From UBA4582 sp047630175 (lineage in GTDB: Bacteria > Pseudomonadota > Gammaproteobacteria > Pseudomonadales > Azotimanducaceae): a DNA stretch of 8,601 nt. The stretch's first letter is position 1. Every line of letters starts with the position of its first letter. The position numbers and the translations under genes are program-made. The notes under the pieces are model-generated. The model worked only from the letters and a program-made list of their open reading frames with translations, did not search any database and was not told the origin of the DNA. The stretch spans positions 1 to 8,601 of the forward strand of contig JBLHVI010000111.1 in the NCBI GenBank assembly GCA_047630175.1, in the 5' to 3' direction. This document shows, one piece after another, positions 1-6,095 of this stretch.

Positions 1-938
1 GCTTGGTTGCCTGCTTCAAGATTACTCTCTACCATCAAACCAACGATGGAGCGGTTACCCTCCACGATTTGATTCGCCACATTTTCCATAACAAGTGGTT
101 GCAGCGCATAGTTTTTAGATGAATTGGCGTGACTGCAGTCGATCATAATATTGGCATCGATACCGGCTTTTTCTAGCGCCTGTTCACACAGGGCAACGTT
201 AACCGAGTCGTAGTTGGTCTGGCCGCCACCACCACGTAAGACAATATGTGCATGCTGATTGCCGCGCGTATGAATCACAGCAACCTGCCCCTCATGATTG
301 ATTCCAAGAAAGCGGTGCGGTGCAGAAACCGACTGTAGGGCGTTAATCGCTACCCCAAGGCCACCATCAGTACCATTTTTAAAGCCCACGGCAGATGATA
401 AGCCGCTGGCCATTTCTCGGTGGGTCTGCGATTCGGTTGTTCGTGCACCGATAGCACTCCAGCTGATCATATCCTGCAAGTATTGCGGTGAAACAGGATC
501 TAGCGCTTCTGTCGATGTGGCAATACCCATTTCAGCAAGATCGATAAGCAGCTTACGCGCCAGCTTCAAGCCATCTTCGATAGCAAACGAGTCGTTCATG
601 TAAGGATCGTTGATATAACCTTTCCAACCGACTGTCGTTCTGGGCTTCTCGAAATAGACGCGCATTACGAGCAGCAGGCTATCGGACACCTCATCGGCCA
701 GTGCCTTAAGGCGGCGCGCGTATTCCAACGCAGCATCTGTATCGTGAATAGAGCAAGGGCCGACGATCAAAAACAGCCGCGGATCGCGGTGCTCAAGGAT
801 GTTCTTGATTGCTAACCGGCCTTTGGACACGTTCTCAAGGGCAAGATCTGACGCTGGAACCAACTGTTTTAGTTGGTTAGGCGTCATTAATGTTTGTTCG
901 CTTAACACGTTAAGATCGTCCACTTTCAATTGGTTCAT
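1..938 (-). CDS. aroF: Class I DAHP synthase, AroF (Tyr-sensitive)-like, 3' end cut by window
   Basis: This enzyme (3-deoxy-7-phosphoheptulonate synthase) condenses phosphoenolpyruvate and erythrose-4-phosphate in the first step of the shikimate pathway, in the cytoplasm. From ATG at 938-936, 312 residues are visible; the family is about 350, so roughly 40 C-terminal residues lie outside. Visible motifs: GPCSIHD at 60-66 with the metal-ligand Cys62; MRVYFEKPRTTVGWKG at 92-107 with Arg93 and Lys98; GARTTESQTHREMASGLS near 164-181; GFKNGTDG at 185-192 with Lys187; DCSHANSSK at 267-275 with metal-ligand His270; and VESN with Glu304. The last metal ligand, an Asp, would fall beyond the edge. TEALDPVSPQYL and PHRFLGINHEGQVA resemble E. 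coli AroF more than AroG, which suggests Tyr rather than Phe feedback; that is inference. An AGGA Shine-Dalgarno lies about 8 bases before the start. The gene sits downstream of a leader peptide and terminator that look like an attenuator. Confidence 0.96.
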   Translation of the reverse strand, partial: MNQLKVDDLNVLSEQTLMTPNQLKQLVPASDLALENVSKGRLAIKNILEHRDPRLFLIVGPCSIHDTDAALEYARRLKALADEVSDSLLLVMRVYFEKPRTTVGWKGYINDPYMNDSFAIEDGLKLARKLLIDLAEMGIATSTEALDPVSPQYLQDMISWSAIGARTTESQTHREMASGLSSAVGFKNGTDGGLGVAINALQSVSAPHRFLGINHEGQVAVIHTRGNQHAHIVLRGGGGQTNYDSVNVALCEQALEKAGIDANIMIDCSHANSSKNYALQPLVMENVANQIVEGNRSIVGLMVESNLEAGNQ

Positions 939-1004
939 GTTGTCTTCCTGATGCCTCATCTGTTCGGTTTGTGCGGGTCGGCGAATAAGTACAAGCCGCT
1001 GACC

Positions 1005-1041
1005 AAAAAAAACCCCGATTGACTTGCGCCTATCGGGGTTT
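1005..1041 (-). terminator. Intrinsic terminator in the aroF leader (attenuator)
   Basis: Read on the minus strand, AAACCCCGAT (1041-1032) pairs perfectly with ATCGGGGTTT (1019-1010). The stem is 10 bp with a 12-base loop (1031-1020), followed by eight consecutive T (1012-1005, overlapping the 3' arm). This is a textbook rho-independent terminator, but it lies about 67 bases upstream of the aroF start codon and downstream of a leader ORF. It would therefore stop transcription before aroF and fits an attenuator rather than an end-of-gene terminator. On the plus strand the stem is followed by only three T, so it is unlikely to work in that direction. Confidence 0.88.
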
Positions 1042-1065
1042 CCTCAAAGGCGATCAAGACCGCCT
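1027..1065 (-). promoter_or_regulatory. Alternative hairpins upstream of the aroF terminator (protector / antiterminator)
   Basis: On the minus strand, AGGCGGT (1065-1059) pairs with ATCGCCT (1054-1048), giving a 7-bp stem with one G-U pair and loop CTTG. The same CGCCT (1052-1048) can instead pair with a second AGGCG copy in the terminator loop (1031-1027). That second pairing would trap the terminator's 5' arm (1041-1032) in its own loop and so prevent termination. The arrangement matches the 1:2, 2:3, 3:4 logic of amino-acid attenuators. The pairings are read directly; the switching role is inference. Segment 1 lies about 35 bases after the aromatic codons, farther than a ribosome stalled there would cover, so the simple trp-type model does not fit exactly. 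Confidence 0.55.
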
Positions 1066-1087
1066 AATCTCCATCATCAAGCGCTCG

Positions 1088-1189
1088 TCAGGGGCTAGAA
1101 AAATAATAAAAGCTCAGCCAAACACCCAGCAATGTGCAGAGCAATAATGAATTGGCGGATGACGTTTGGATTTTTTGCATAGTCCGCAT
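1088..1189 (-). CDS. Leader peptide of the aroF attenuator (aromatic codon run)
   Basis: A 33-codon ORF (ATG 1189-1187, TGA 1090-1088) begins MRTMQKIQTSS, continues through a hydrophobic stretch with LLGVWLSFYYFSSP at the end, and stops about 47 bases before the terminator stem. One Trp codon (1120-1118) and four consecutive aromatic codons, TTT TAT TAT TTT (1111-1100), sit just before the stop. DAHP synthase supplies Trp, Phe and Tyr, so stalling at these codons when charged aromatic tRNAs are scarce is a natural sensor. In-frame ATGs at 1198 and 1180 are also possible starts, and none has a strong Shine-Dalgarno. The hydrophobic middle could alternatively make this a tiny membrane peptide, but its position before a terminator and aroF favours a leader peptide. 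I know of no specific family name for it. Confidence 0.68.
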   Translation of the reverse strand: MRTMQKIQTSSANSLLLCTLLGVWLSFYYFSSP

Positions 1190-1201
1190 ATTAGCCATCG
1201 C

Positions 1202-1237
1202 AACGATGGTTGCAAGTGTTTTCTGGCAACCATCGTT
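1202..1237. repeat. Perfect 12-bp inverted repeat upstream of the aroF leader
   Basis: AACGATGGTTGC (1202-1213) and GCAACCATCGTT (1226-1237) are exact reverse complements separated by 12 bases. The element lies just upstream of the leader peptide and overlaps the best -10 candidate on the minus strand. If that -10 is right, transcription would start inside the repeat, which favours a DNA operator over an RNA hairpin. If the promoter lies further upstream, the repeat would form a stable 5' hairpin. It does not look like the E. coli TyrR box, and no T-tract follows on either strand. Confidence 0.7.
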
Positions 1238-1243
1238 ATAGTA
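1235..1243 (-). promoter_or_regulatory. Possible -10 element for the aroF leader transcript
   Basis: On the minus strand the overlapping hexamers TACTAT (1243-1238) and TATAAC (1240-1235) resemble the sigma70 -10 consensus and lie about 40 bases before the leader peptide. I found no convincing -35 at 16 to 18 bases upstream, where the sequence is GC-rich. The promoter call is therefore tentative and might need an activator. Confidence 0.3.
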
Positions 1244-1317
1244 TGGCGCTTTCGCTGCGGTCGCGCTTAATAAGGTCTGGCTTTTCAGTCAGCGGCGACG
1301 CAAAGGACATAGTAATT

Positions 1318-1346
1318 TTGTCATCGGATTAGGGCTTGGGCATAGA
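1318..1346 (+). promoter_or_regulatory. Possible promoter for the beta-propeller gene
   Basis: TTGTCA (1318-1323) is a 5/6 match to the -35 consensus, followed 17 bases later by CATAGA (1341-1346), a weak 3/6 match to -10. It would leave about 100 bases of untranslated leader before the ATG at 1454. A second -35-like TTGATA at 1375-1380 has no good partner. The 1238-1453 interval otherwise shows no gene; it separates the divergent aroF and beta-propeller units. Confidence 0.25.
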
Positions 1347-1453
1347 ACCTGTCCAATGGTTAACGCTAGCCACCTTGATACGCTGCGTTGCAAAGGCTGT
1401 CTGAAATAACGATATCGTCGAACTTCTGTCGTTCTATAAAGGAATACAAGCTC

Positions 1454-2425
1454 ATGTTAGTTAAGTTGGTGTTAGTCGCAGTGGCGATGTATCTCGGCGC
1501 AGAATCAAGTCAAGCGGAACCGCTGCAGGGCCCGCCCATTCAAGTAAAAATGGCGGCGTTAAATGAGATCAGTGGTATTGTCAAAAGCCGCCGCTTTGCA
1601 GACGTCTACTGGGTACACAACGACAGCGGTGACGAAGCGCGGCTGTTTGCCTTAAATCGTAGCGGCGAGATTGTCTTTCCAGCTTTTCTGCGCAATACGT
1701 TTCGCGGCGCCGCTGATGCGCGCAAAGCTGAAGCAGAGCCTACTATAAGCAAGGTCCCCTGGCCGGGGCACAGAGTTGGTGTTGCCACCAATATCGATTG
1801 GGAAGATATCGCCATCGACAACGATATGATCTACGTCGCTGACATGGGCAATAACGGCAACGCGCGGCGTGACTTAGGGATCTATGTGATTCCTGAGCCC
1901 AATCCTCGCGCCGTTGAAGCAACTCGACCGATTAAATACCTGCCCGTGGTCTATCCTGAGCAGAAGCAATATCCCGCTAATCAGTGGCATTTCGACGCTG
2001 AGTCACTGTTCGTTGACAACGGCACGCTGTATGTCATCAGTAAGCATCGCCAAGCCGGGCAGATATTAAAATTTGAAGCGGGTGCCAATCTTTACCGGCT
2101 CGATACGCAATACACAGACCGGCAGAACAGCCTTGTTAAAATAGACCAACATCCTGCTCTGGCTGTCGCAACTGGGGCTGATCTATCGCCAGACGGACGC
2201 TGGTTAGCTGTCGTGTCCTACACAGGTCTGTGGTTGTTTGAACGACCGGCACAGGGCGATAAATGGTTCACCGGTAAAGCCTTCAAAAAAACGTTGGACC
2301 GGAGCCAAGTGAAGACCATGGAAGCCGTTGCTTGGGTAGACAATAACAACCTAATCGTTGCCAATGAGGAAGGTGAGATTTATCCGGTCACCCGTGACAG
2401 CATTGCGCCTTACGTTGTGGACTAG
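1454..2425 (+). CDS. Secreted beta-propeller-like protein of unknown function
   Basis: The reading frame is open from 1388, but the ATG at 1454 is preferred. It follows an AAGGA-like ribosome site and begins a clear signal peptide, MLVKLVLVAVAMYLG, with likely cleavage after SSQA at residue 21. The product has 323 residues. The mature part shows repeated propeller-blade-like strands: ISGIV and YWVHNDSGD (39-60), LFALNRSGEIV (64-74), WEDIAID (116-122), IYVADMGNNG (126-135), DAESLFVDNGTLYVISKH, ADLSPDGRWLAVVSYTGLWLFE, and EAVAWVDNNNLIVANEEGEIYPV. Asp/Asn-rich turns such as HNDSGD and ADMGNNG suggest calcium or ligand loops, which is inference. No catalytic motif is recognised. It should be exported to the periplasm or beyond; there is no lipobox Cys. 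The upstream neighbour is divergent and the downstream permease appears to have its own promoter, so context does not reveal the role. Confidence 0.82.
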   Translation: MLVKLVLVAVAMYLGAESSQAEPLQGPPIQVKMAALNEISGIVKSRRFADVYWVHNDSGDEARLFALNRSGEIVFPAFLRNTFRGAADARKAEAEPTISKVPWPGHRVGVATNIDWEDIAIDNDMIYVADMGNNGNARRDLGIYVIPEPNPRAVEATRPIKYLPVVYPEQKQYPANQWHFDAESLFVDNGTLYVISKHRQAGQILKFEAGANLYRLDTQYTDRQNSLVKIDQHPALAVATGADLSPDGRWLAVVSYTGLWLFERPAQGDKWFTGKAFKKTLDRSQVKTMEAVAWVDNNNLIVANEEGEIYPVTRDSIAPYVVD

Positions 2426-2434
2426 CGTCGGCCA

Positions 2435-2467
2435 TTGACATTCAGTCACCCGCGCATACCATGCGCG
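2435..2467 (+). promoter_or_regulatory. Promoter of the TSUP permease gene with a palindrome over the -10
   Basis: TTGACA (2435-2440) is a perfect -35 and is followed after 16 bases by TACCAT (2457-2462), a 4/6 match to -10. The predicted start of transcription is near 2469, about 20 bases before the permease ATG. The -10 lies in a perfect 7-bp inverted repeat, CGCGCAT (2451-2457), ACC, ATGCGCG (2461-2467), which could be an operator. The same hairpin could act as a weak terminator for the upstream gene, but the tract after it (TTGTTACTCTT) is a poor U-run. Confidence 0.5.
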
Positions 2468-2489
2468 TTGTTACTCTTAACAAAGTTAA

Positions 2490-3263
2490 ATGACATTGGA
2501 AGCATCTCTAAACATCACTGGTATAGCCGCACTGCTGATAGCAGGCCTGATAGGCGGCTTTATCAATACGCTAGCAGGCGGCGGTTCAATGCTCACCCTG
2601 CCAGCATTAATGATGCTTGGCATGCCTGCAGATGTGGCTAACGCCACGAACCGAGTGGGAGTGCTGCTGCAATCGTTAGCGGGGGTCAAAGGCTTTCGCG
2701 ACAAAGGACGCCTCGACACAAGTGCCATTGGACCCGTTCTGATTCCGACGTTAGCGGGCGCATTAGTGGGGTCGCTGTTTGCCTCTTTCATGCCGGTGAC
2801 CCTGCTTAAGCCCACTCTGTTAGTCGTGATGGTTGGGATGGCACTGGTAATGCTAATCCGTCCCGGCGCTGTTATTCCGCCGGCAGACACGGTCCCCTAC
2901 AAGGTGTTTGAAAAGCCCACCGCCGTACTAGCACTGTTTGGTGCTGGTGTTTACGGAGGATTTGTCCAAGCCGGCGTTGGTTTTATTTTGATTGCTGCTC
3001 TGGCAGGCGGCTTGCGCTATGACTTAGTGCGCACCAATGCACTAAAAATGGTTTGCACTGCGGCATTTAGCTTAGTGGCACTCGTGGTGTTTGTTGCGCG
3101 TGACCAAGTTTTATGGGCACCCGGGCTAATTCTGGCTGCAGGCATGGTGGTTGGTACGAGCCTGAGTGTAAAGTTTGCCATCAGCGTGCCGCAAAATACG
3201 CTAAAGTGGTTTTTGTTTATTATGGTCACGTTGACCTGTGTCGGCGCATTGCTATATAGCTAA
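2490..3263 (+). CDS. TauE/SafE (TSUP) family membrane permease
   Basis: This is a 257-residue integral inner-membrane protein of the TSUP family, whose known members export sulfite, sulfonates or related organic anions. The two homologous halves typical of the family are visible. The first has GGFINTLAGGGSMLTLPAL (22-40) followed by ANATNR (50-55). The second has YGGFVQAGVGFILIAAL (155-171) followed by RTNALK (181-186). Hydrophobic segments lie near 10-30, 34-48, 82-101, 107-125, 145-172, 188-203, 209-226 and 238-256, consistent with about eight transmembrane spans. The length is typical. The ATG start has only a poor Shine-Dalgarno, but the protein begins directly at the first conserved span. 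The substrate cannot be read from the sequence: no taurine, sulfur-oxidation or cysteine gene is adjacent. Confidence 0.92.
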   Translation: MTLEASLNITGIAALLIAGLIGGFINTLAGGGSMLTLPALMMLGMPADVANATNRVGVLLQSLAGVKGFRDKGRLDTSAIGPVLIPTLAGALVGSLFASFMPVTLLKPTLLVVMVGMALVMLIRPGAVIPPADTVPYKVFEKPTAVLALFGAGVYGGFVQAGVGFILIAALAGGLRYDLVRTNALKMVCTAAFSLVALVVFVARDQVLWAPGLILAAGMVVGTSLSVKFAISVPQNTLKWFLFIMVTLTCVGALLYS

Positions 3264-3291
3264 TTGCTAGCCAGCTGAACACCCCTAAAAT
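3264..3291 (+). promoter_or_regulatory. Candidate sigma70 promoter for glnS
   Basis: TTGCTA (3264-3269), starting at the base after the permease stop codon, is separated by 16 bases from TAAAAT (3286-3291), a 5/6 match to the -10 consensus. It would start transcription near 3298 and give a leader of about 26 bases before the glnS ATG at 3324. No terminator is visible between the permease and glnS, so read-through from upstream is also possible. Confidence 0.45.
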
Positions 3292-3323
3292 TATCCGTCC
3301 TTAACCGGCAAAGCGAAGTTTAC

Positions 3324-5006
3324 ATGACTGACATCATTGAGAAATACCCGCCAAACTTTATCCGCACCATTATTGAGAAAGACATGGCCGCCGGTAAAAA
3401 TGGCGGCCGGGTGATCACTCGATTTCCGCCTGAACCGAATGGCTATTTACATATTGGGCACGCCAAGGCTATTTGCCTTAGCTTTGGGATTGCCAAAGAA
3501 TTTGGTGGCTCCACGTTTTTACGTTTTGACGATACTAACCCGCTGAAAGAAAATATCGAGTTTATGGAATCCATGAAAACCGATATCAGCTGGCTAGGTT
3601 TTGCATGGAGCGAAATTCGCAACGCGTCAGACTACTTTGAAGAACTGTATCAATTCGCTGAACAATTAATCGATAGCGGCAAAGCTTATGTCGACTCGCT
3701 CAGCGCTGAACAAATTCGTGAATATCGAGGCACTCTAACGTCGCCAGGGAAAAACAGTCCGCACCGCGATCGCAGCGTCGAGGAAAATCTGGACGTTTTC
3801 CGCCGCATGCGCGCTGGTGAATTTGCTGACGGTGAGCATGTACTGCGGCTAAAAATCGACATGGCATCACCCAATATGAACCTCCGCGATCCGGCTATTT
3901 ACCGCATTCGCCACGTTCATCATCACCAAACCGGTGATCGATGGTGCATCTATCCCTTATACGACTACACCCACTGTATTTCTGATTCAATGGAGGGTAT
4001 CACTCATTCCTTGTGTGACCTTGGTTTTGAAGCGCACCGGCCTTTGTACGACTGGGTGCTGAACAATACCAACGTAGATTGTCACCCACAGCAAATCGAG
4101 TTTTCGCGCCTGAACCTGCAATACACTGTGATGAGCAAACGCAAACTCAAGCAACTCGTTGAAGAAAACCTAGTAGACGGCTGGGATGACCCGCGCCTGC
4201 CGACAATTGCCGGACTTCGGCGACGTGGCTACACGGCTGCTTCAATCCGCGACTTCTGTCGACGTATTGGCGTCACCAAGAGCGACAACAATGTCGAGTT
4301 GGCGATGCTTCAGAGCGTCATTCGAGAGGACTTAGAAGACATTGCACCAAGAGTAATGGGTGTGCTGCAGCCTTTGAAGGTTGTCATTGAAAATTATCCG
4401 GTAGGGCAGGTCGAACAACTACGCGTGGCGAATCACCCAAAGATCGACGCTCTTGGTACGCGTGACCTGCCGTTCACGCGTGAAATTTATATCGACAGAG
4501 ATGACTTTCGCGAAGAAGCCAATCGTAAATACAAGCGCCTAGTTACCGACGGCGAGGTACGCCTTCGGTATGGCTATGTAATCAAAGCCAACCAAGTGAT
4601 CAAGGATGAATCTGGGGAGATCATCGAACTACATTGTACCTACGATCCCGAAACTCTGGGTGAAAACCCGGTTGGTCGCAAAGTACGTGGAGTGATTCAT
4701 TGGGTTTCGGCAGAACAAAACCACGCGGCAGAAATTCGTCTCTACGAGCCCTTATTTAAGGTCGACTTCCCAGACACGTCTGATAAGGATTACAGGGAGT
4801 TGTTGAATGCTGATTCATTAACGCGGGTGCAGGGATTCGTCGAGGCCAGTTTGGGAGAGGCGACGGCCGAACAGCGATTCCAGTTTGAACGGGAAGGCTA
4901 TTTTTGCGCAGACAACAAGGATTCACGCCCAGACCATTTGGTTTTTAATCGGATTGTGGGGCTACGTGACAGCTGGGCTAAGATCGATAAAAAAGAAAAC
5001 GTCTAA
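3324..5006 (+). CDS. glnS: Glutaminyl-tRNA synthetase
   Basis: This cytoplasmic class I synthetase charges tRNA-Gln with glutamine using ATP. The 560 residues compare with about 554 in E. coli GlnRS, and the two align throughout. The catalytic signatures are PEPNGYLHIGHAKAI (36-50), containing HIGH at 43-46, and VMSKRK (269-274), the KMSKS equivalent. LRFDDTNP (66-73) forms part of the tRNA 3'-end and amino-acid pocket. IREYRGTLTSPGKNSP (131-146), YDYTHCISDSMEGITHSLC (213-231) and GLRRRGYTAASIR are characteristic of GlnRS rather than GluRS. The C-terminal half contains the beta-barrel anticodon-binding region, including PFTREIYIDRDDFREEAN and GYFCADNKDS near the end. The Shine-Dalgarno is weak, but the ATG matches the family N-terminus. 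A dedicated promoter may lie just upstream. Its presence implies direct Gln-tRNA synthesis in this organism. Confidence 0.98.
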   Translation: MTDIIEKYPPNFIRTIIEKDMAAGKNGGRVITRFPPEPNGYLHIGHAKAICLSFGIAKEFGGSTFLRFDDTNPLKENIEFMESMKTDISWLGFAWSEIRNASDYFEELYQFAEQLIDSGKAYVDSLSAEQIREYRGTLTSPGKNSPHRDRSVEENLDVFRRMRAGEFADGEHVLRLKIDMASPNMNLRDPAIYRIRHVHHHQTGDRWCIYPLYDYTHCISDSMEGITHSLCDLGFEAHRPLYDWVLNNTNVDCHPQQIEFSRLNLQYTVMSKRKLKQLVEENLVDGWDDPRLPTIAGLRRRGYTAASIRDFCRRIGVTKSDNNVELAMLQSVIREDLEDIAPRVMGVLQPLKVVIENYPVGQVEQLRVANHPKIDALGTRDLPFTREIYIDRDDFREEANRKYKRLVTDGEVRLRYGYVIKANQVIKDESGEIIELHCTYDPETLGENPVGRKVRGVIHWVSAEQNHAAEIRLYEPLFKVDFPDTSDKDYRELLNADSLTRVQGFVEASLGEATAEQRFQFEREGYFCADNKDSRPDHLVFNRIVGLRDSWAKIDKKENV

Positions 5007-5028
5007 TTGACAACCGTCAGCTAAAGAC

Positions 5029-5057
5029 TTGCCGCCTGCACCAAGGGCACATAGCAT
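5029..5057 (+). promoter_or_regulatory. Possible promoter for the PLP enzyme gene
   Basis: TTGCCG (5029-5034) and TAGCAT (5052-5057) are spaced by 17 bases, each matching the sigma70 consensus at 4/6. They would start transcription near 5064, about 32 bases before the GTG start. A perfect TTGACA at 5007-5012, next to the glnS stop codon, has no suitable -10 partner. No terminator is visible after glnS, so co-transcription with glnS remains possible. Confidence 0.3.
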
Positions 5058-5095
5058 TTATTACGCAACCACCAACCTGGACAGGAGTCGTCCTT

Positions 5096-6034
5096 GTGAG
5101 TATTACGATTAACGATCTTCGTCAAGCGCATACGCTGATTAGAGACGGGATTCATAAAACGGCTGTCATGCAAAGTGCATCACTCAATGAATTGACAGGA
5201 GCCACACTGTATTTTAAGTGTGAGCACTTGCAGAAAACTGGCTCTTTTAAGGCCCGCGGCGCGCTTCATGCAGTAAGATGCCTTGACGCCAAACAGGCGA
5301 ATAAAGGTGTAGCAACACATTCCTCAGGTAATCACGGTGCGGCCTTGGCTCGGGCCGCGGCATTGCAAGATATAGCTGCATACATCGTTGTACCAAAAAA
5401 TGCTCCTCCCGTAAAAAAAGCCAATATAGCCCTTCATAACGCCCAGATTATCGAATGTGAGTCGACGTTAGCCGCGCGCGAAGCCACCTTGGCAGAAGTC
5501 GTTGAAAGGACCGGCGCCAGTTATATACCACCTTACGACGATCCGAGAATAATTGCGGGGCAGGGCACTGCTGCCATTGAGTTCATGGACGAAATTTCAG
5601 GACTCGACGTGATGGTTATTCCTGTCGGTGGTGGTGGCCTGCTCGCCGGTTCACTCATTGCCAGTGACGGCAGAATTCAGGTATTTGGCGCCGAACCAGC
5701 AATGGCTGACGATGCCTATCGCTCGTTTACGACTGGCGTTAGGGTCACAAGTCATACGCCAAAAACCATGGCAGACGGTTTGCAAACAACATTAGGCGTA
5801 CAGAATTTTGCGATTATCCGCGAACAGTGTCAGGGCATCCTGCTGGTGTCAGAAGCGGAGATAGGCTCGGCTATGCAACTGGTGTGGTCACGTTTAAAAC
5901 AGCTAATAGAACCGTCCTCGGCGGTGACGCTAGCGGCCGTGCTACGCTATCCGCAGCATTTTCGACAAAAACGCGTAGGGTTGATGCTGACCGGCGGCAA
6001 TTATTCCGTCACCGATTTTACGCCTACTCCATAG
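5096..6034 (+). CDS. Serine racemase / threonine-serine dehydratase-like PLP enzyme (fold type II)
   Basis: A 312-residue PLP enzyme, probably acting on serine and/or threonine by alpha,beta-elimination to 2-oxoacids, by racemisation, or both. The GTG start is chosen because AGGAG lies 8 bases upstream and the protein begins at the family N-terminus. It contains KTGSFKARGA (47-56) with the Schiff-base Lys52; HSSGNHG (75-81) with Ser77 at the position of the re-face proton-donor Ser84 of mammalian serine racemase; and GGGGLL (178-183) for the PLP phosphate. It also has EPAMADD (200-206), whose Glu200, Ala204 and Asp206 match the divalent-metal site of serine racemase, and TGGN (299-302). Thr299 replaces the Ser usual in serine racemase next to the pyridine nitrogen. 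It lacks the C-terminal ACT-like regulatory domain of biosynthetic IlvA, so it is not that enzyme. Racemase versus dehydratase cannot be decided from sequence. Confidence 0.9.
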   Translation: MSITINDLRQAHTLIRDGIHKTAVMQSASLNELTGATLYFKCEHLQKTGSFKARGALHAVRCLDAKQANKGVATHSSGNHGAALARAAALQDIAAYIVVPKNAPPVKKANIALHNAQIIECESTLAAREATLAEVVERTGASYIPPYDDPRIIAGQGTAAIEFMDEISGLDVMVIPVGGGGLLAGSLIASDGRIQVFGAEPAMADDAYRSFTTGVRVTSHTPKTMADGLQTTLGVQNFAIIREQCQGILLVSEAEIGSAMQLVWSRLKQLIEPSSAVTLAAVLRYPQHFRQKRVGLMLTGGNYSVTDFTPTP

Positions 6035-6095
6035 TTTGCGTAGGGCATCAACACAAACAAGGCCCTGGCCCGTCAGCCAGATCTGACTGACTATC

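Noticed and set aside
298..603. Plus-strand open frame of 101 codons
   Set aside because: It lies entirely antisense to the well-supported DAHP synthase gene and has no recognisable protein character.
2461..2493. Ten-codon ORF whose TGA overlaps the permease ATG, suggesting translational coupling
   Set aside because: Its ATG falls inside the predicted -10 and palindrome, so it would probably not be transcribed, and it has no ribosome site.
2486..2890. Minus-strand open frame of 134 codons
   Set aside because: It is antisense to the TSUP permease gene; the composition reflects the reverse complement of membrane-span codons, and no family is recognisable.
5007..5012. Perfect TTGACA directly after the glnS stop codon as a promoter
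   Set aside because: No -10-like hexamer occurs 15 to 19 bases downstream; the sequence there is GC-rich. A weaker pair at 5029-5057 fits better.
6042..6066. AGGGC / GCCCT hairpin between the convergent PLP enzyme and membrane protein genes
   Set aside because: There are only 5 paired bases with a 15-base loop and no T-run on either strand, so a terminator call is not supported.
5827..6090. Plus-strand open frame of 87 codons overlapping the 3' end of the PLP enzyme gene
   Set aside because: It is a shifted frame of a clearly coding region, with Arg/Gly/Thr-rich low-information content and no ribosome site.
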